64,000 nt of DNA from Hamadaea tsunoensis DSM 44101 (GTDB lineage Bacteria; Actinomycetota; Actinomycetes; Mycobacteriales; Micromonosporaceae). The stretch covers positions 62,001-126,000 of the forward strand of contig NZ_AUAX01000009.1 of the NCBI RefSeq assembly GCF_000428945.1. Direction: 5' to 3'. The notes beneath the pieces were generated by a model. That model did not search any database, had not been told where the DNA came from, and saw only the letters and a list, made by a program, of their open reading frames with translations. This document shows, piece after piece, positions 63,349 to 64,000 of this stretch. Made by a program: the position numbers and the translations under genes. How positions within the stretch are numbered: position 1 is the first letter of the stretch; each line of letters begins with the position of its first letter.

Positions 63349-63378
63349 CGGTACAGGCGCGTCGTTGAGCCTGTACCG
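63349..63378. terminator. Hairpin after crotonyl-CoA carboxylase/reductase
   Basis: Perfect ten-base stem CGGTACAGGC (63349-63358) and GCCTGTACCG (63369-63378), 34 bases beyond the stop of the minus-strand gene. There is no T-run. Confidence 0.5.
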
Positions 63379-63411
63379 GGTCACCCACACAGGGCATCCG
63401 CGCGTACGCGG

Positions 63412-64000
63412 TCAGACGCCCCGGAAACGGTTGATCGCCTCGCTGTGCCGGGCACGCTTCTCCGGATCGCGTACGCCGAGTCCTTCTTCGGGGGCGAGGC
63501 ACAGTACGCCCACTTTGCCCTGATGTGCGTTGCGGTGCACCTCGTACGTCGCCTGCCCGGTCTGCTCCATCGGGAACGTCTTGGACAGCGTCGGGTGCAC
63601 GAGGCCGAGATCGATCAGCCGGTTGGCCTGCCACGCCTCGTGGTAGTTGGCGAAATGGCTGCCGACGATCCGCTTCAGATGCATCCACAGATAGCGATTG
63701 TCGTACTGGTGCTCGAAGCCGCTCGTGGACGCGCACGTCACGATCGTGCCGCCGCGCTTGGCCACGAACACGCTGGCGCCGAACGTCTCCCGGCCCGGGT
63801 GCTCGAAGACGATGTCGGGGTCCTCGCCGCCGGTCAGCTCCCGGATGCGGGCCCCCAACCGCTTCCATTCGGCCGGATCCTGGGTGTTGTCGTCCTTCCA
63901 GAACCGGTACGCCTCGGCGGTCCGGTCGATCACCAGCTCGGCGCCCATCCGCTTGCAGAGATCGGCTTTCTCCGGACTGGACACCACGCAGACGGGGATG
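63412..64000 (-). CDS. ccr: Crotonyl-CoA carboxylase/reductase, 3' part (cut by the right edge)
   Basis: The last ~195 residues of an NADPH-dependent medium-chain dehydrogenase/reductase-fold enzyme that reductively carboxylates crotonyl-CoA to ethylmalonyl-CoA. The frame continues off the window (the reading before the first Met is IPVCV). Family-typical segments are SSPEKADLCKRMGAEL, YRFWKDDNTQDPAEWKR, DIVFEHPGRETFG, NYHEAWQANRLI and the C-terminal NAHQGKVGVLCLAPEEGLGVRD. The CO2/NADPH-binding N-terminal part is outside the window. Its partners are ethylmalonyl-CoA mutase (3932) and hydroxybutyryl-CoA dehydrogenase (1360). Confidence 0.92.
   Translation of the reverse strand, partial: IPVCVVSSPEKADLCKRMGAELVIDRTAEAYRFWKDDNTQDPAEWKRLGARIRELTGGEDPDIVFEHPGRETFGASVFVAKRGGTIVTCASTSGFEHQYDNRYLWMHLKRIVGSHFANYHEAWQANRLIDLGLVHPTLSKTFPMEQTGQATYEVHRNAHQGKVGVLCLAPEEGLGVRDPEKRARHSEAINRFRGV

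Overview
The window is high-GC actinobacterial DNA. Frequent GTG starts, GTACGC-rich codon use, many promoters with no leader, a NucS mismatch endonuclease, an ECF42-type sigma factor with its DGPF partner, and two DivIVA-motif coiled-coil proteins of the Scy/FilP kind all point to a filamentous actinobacterium. My best guess is Micromonosporaceae (Actinoplanes/Micromonospora relatives). This is inferred from composition and gene content, with no database search. I saw no rRNA, tRNA, insertion sequence, prophage or CRISPR array.

Layout. (1) 1-5.9 kb: a DUF7019-like protein, a small membrane protein, 3-hydroxybutyryl-CoA dehydrogenase, a two-gene ABC exporter, and ethylmalonyl-CoA mutase. (2) 6.0-10.5 kb: a four-gene operon built around an FtsK/SpoIIIE-type ATPase with a small helical protein and a membrane protein. 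It resembles a translocation machine that I cannot assign to a named system. (3) 10.6-24 kb: housekeeping and accessory genes, including DUF4126, NucS, the ECF42/DGPF pair, aldehyde dehydrogenase, SDR, three alpha/beta hydrolases, a secreted PQQ-type sugar dehydrogenase and a double-domain 3-hydroxyacyl-CoA dehydrogenase. (4) 24-56.8 kb: a large exopolysaccharide/cell-surface locus. It has a Wzy/ligase-like membrane protein, a Wzz-like protein, a Wzx-like flippase, at least six glycosyltransferases and a WecG/TagA enzyme. It also has sugar-nucleotide enzymes (WlbA-like oxidoreductase, epimerase, two DegT aminotransferases, WlbB-like N-acetyltransferase, sugar N-formyltransferase) and four large secreted or membrane-anchored proteins. 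One of these is a galactose-oxidase/GlxA-like copper radical oxidase with all its metal ligands intact. (5) 57.5-58.4 kb: a gene-free stretch full of inverted repeats. (6) 58.4-64 kb: an alpha/beta hydrolase, a polytopic membrane protein, a strong bidirectional terminator, the two coiled-coil proteins, and the 3' part of crotonyl-CoA carboxylase/reductase, cut by the right edge.

How it fits together. Crotonyl-CoA carboxylase/reductase, ethylmalonyl-CoA mutase and the 3-hydroxybutyryl-CoA dehydrogenases are steps of the ethylmalonyl-CoA pathway (acetyl-CoA assimilation and extender-unit supply), here spread over 60 kb. The 24-56.8 kb locus looks able to make, flip, polymerise and oxidatively modify a polymer containing N-acetylated and/or N-formylated amino sugars. 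The coiled-coil pair probably works at growing tips or as cytoskeleton.

The most notable non-coding signal is an ~83-bp nested palindrome present three times, always between convergent genes (12011, 15067, 53617), with the middle copy inverted. The FtsK-type operon and the copper-oxidase-containing polysaccharide locus are the best candidates for undescribed systems.
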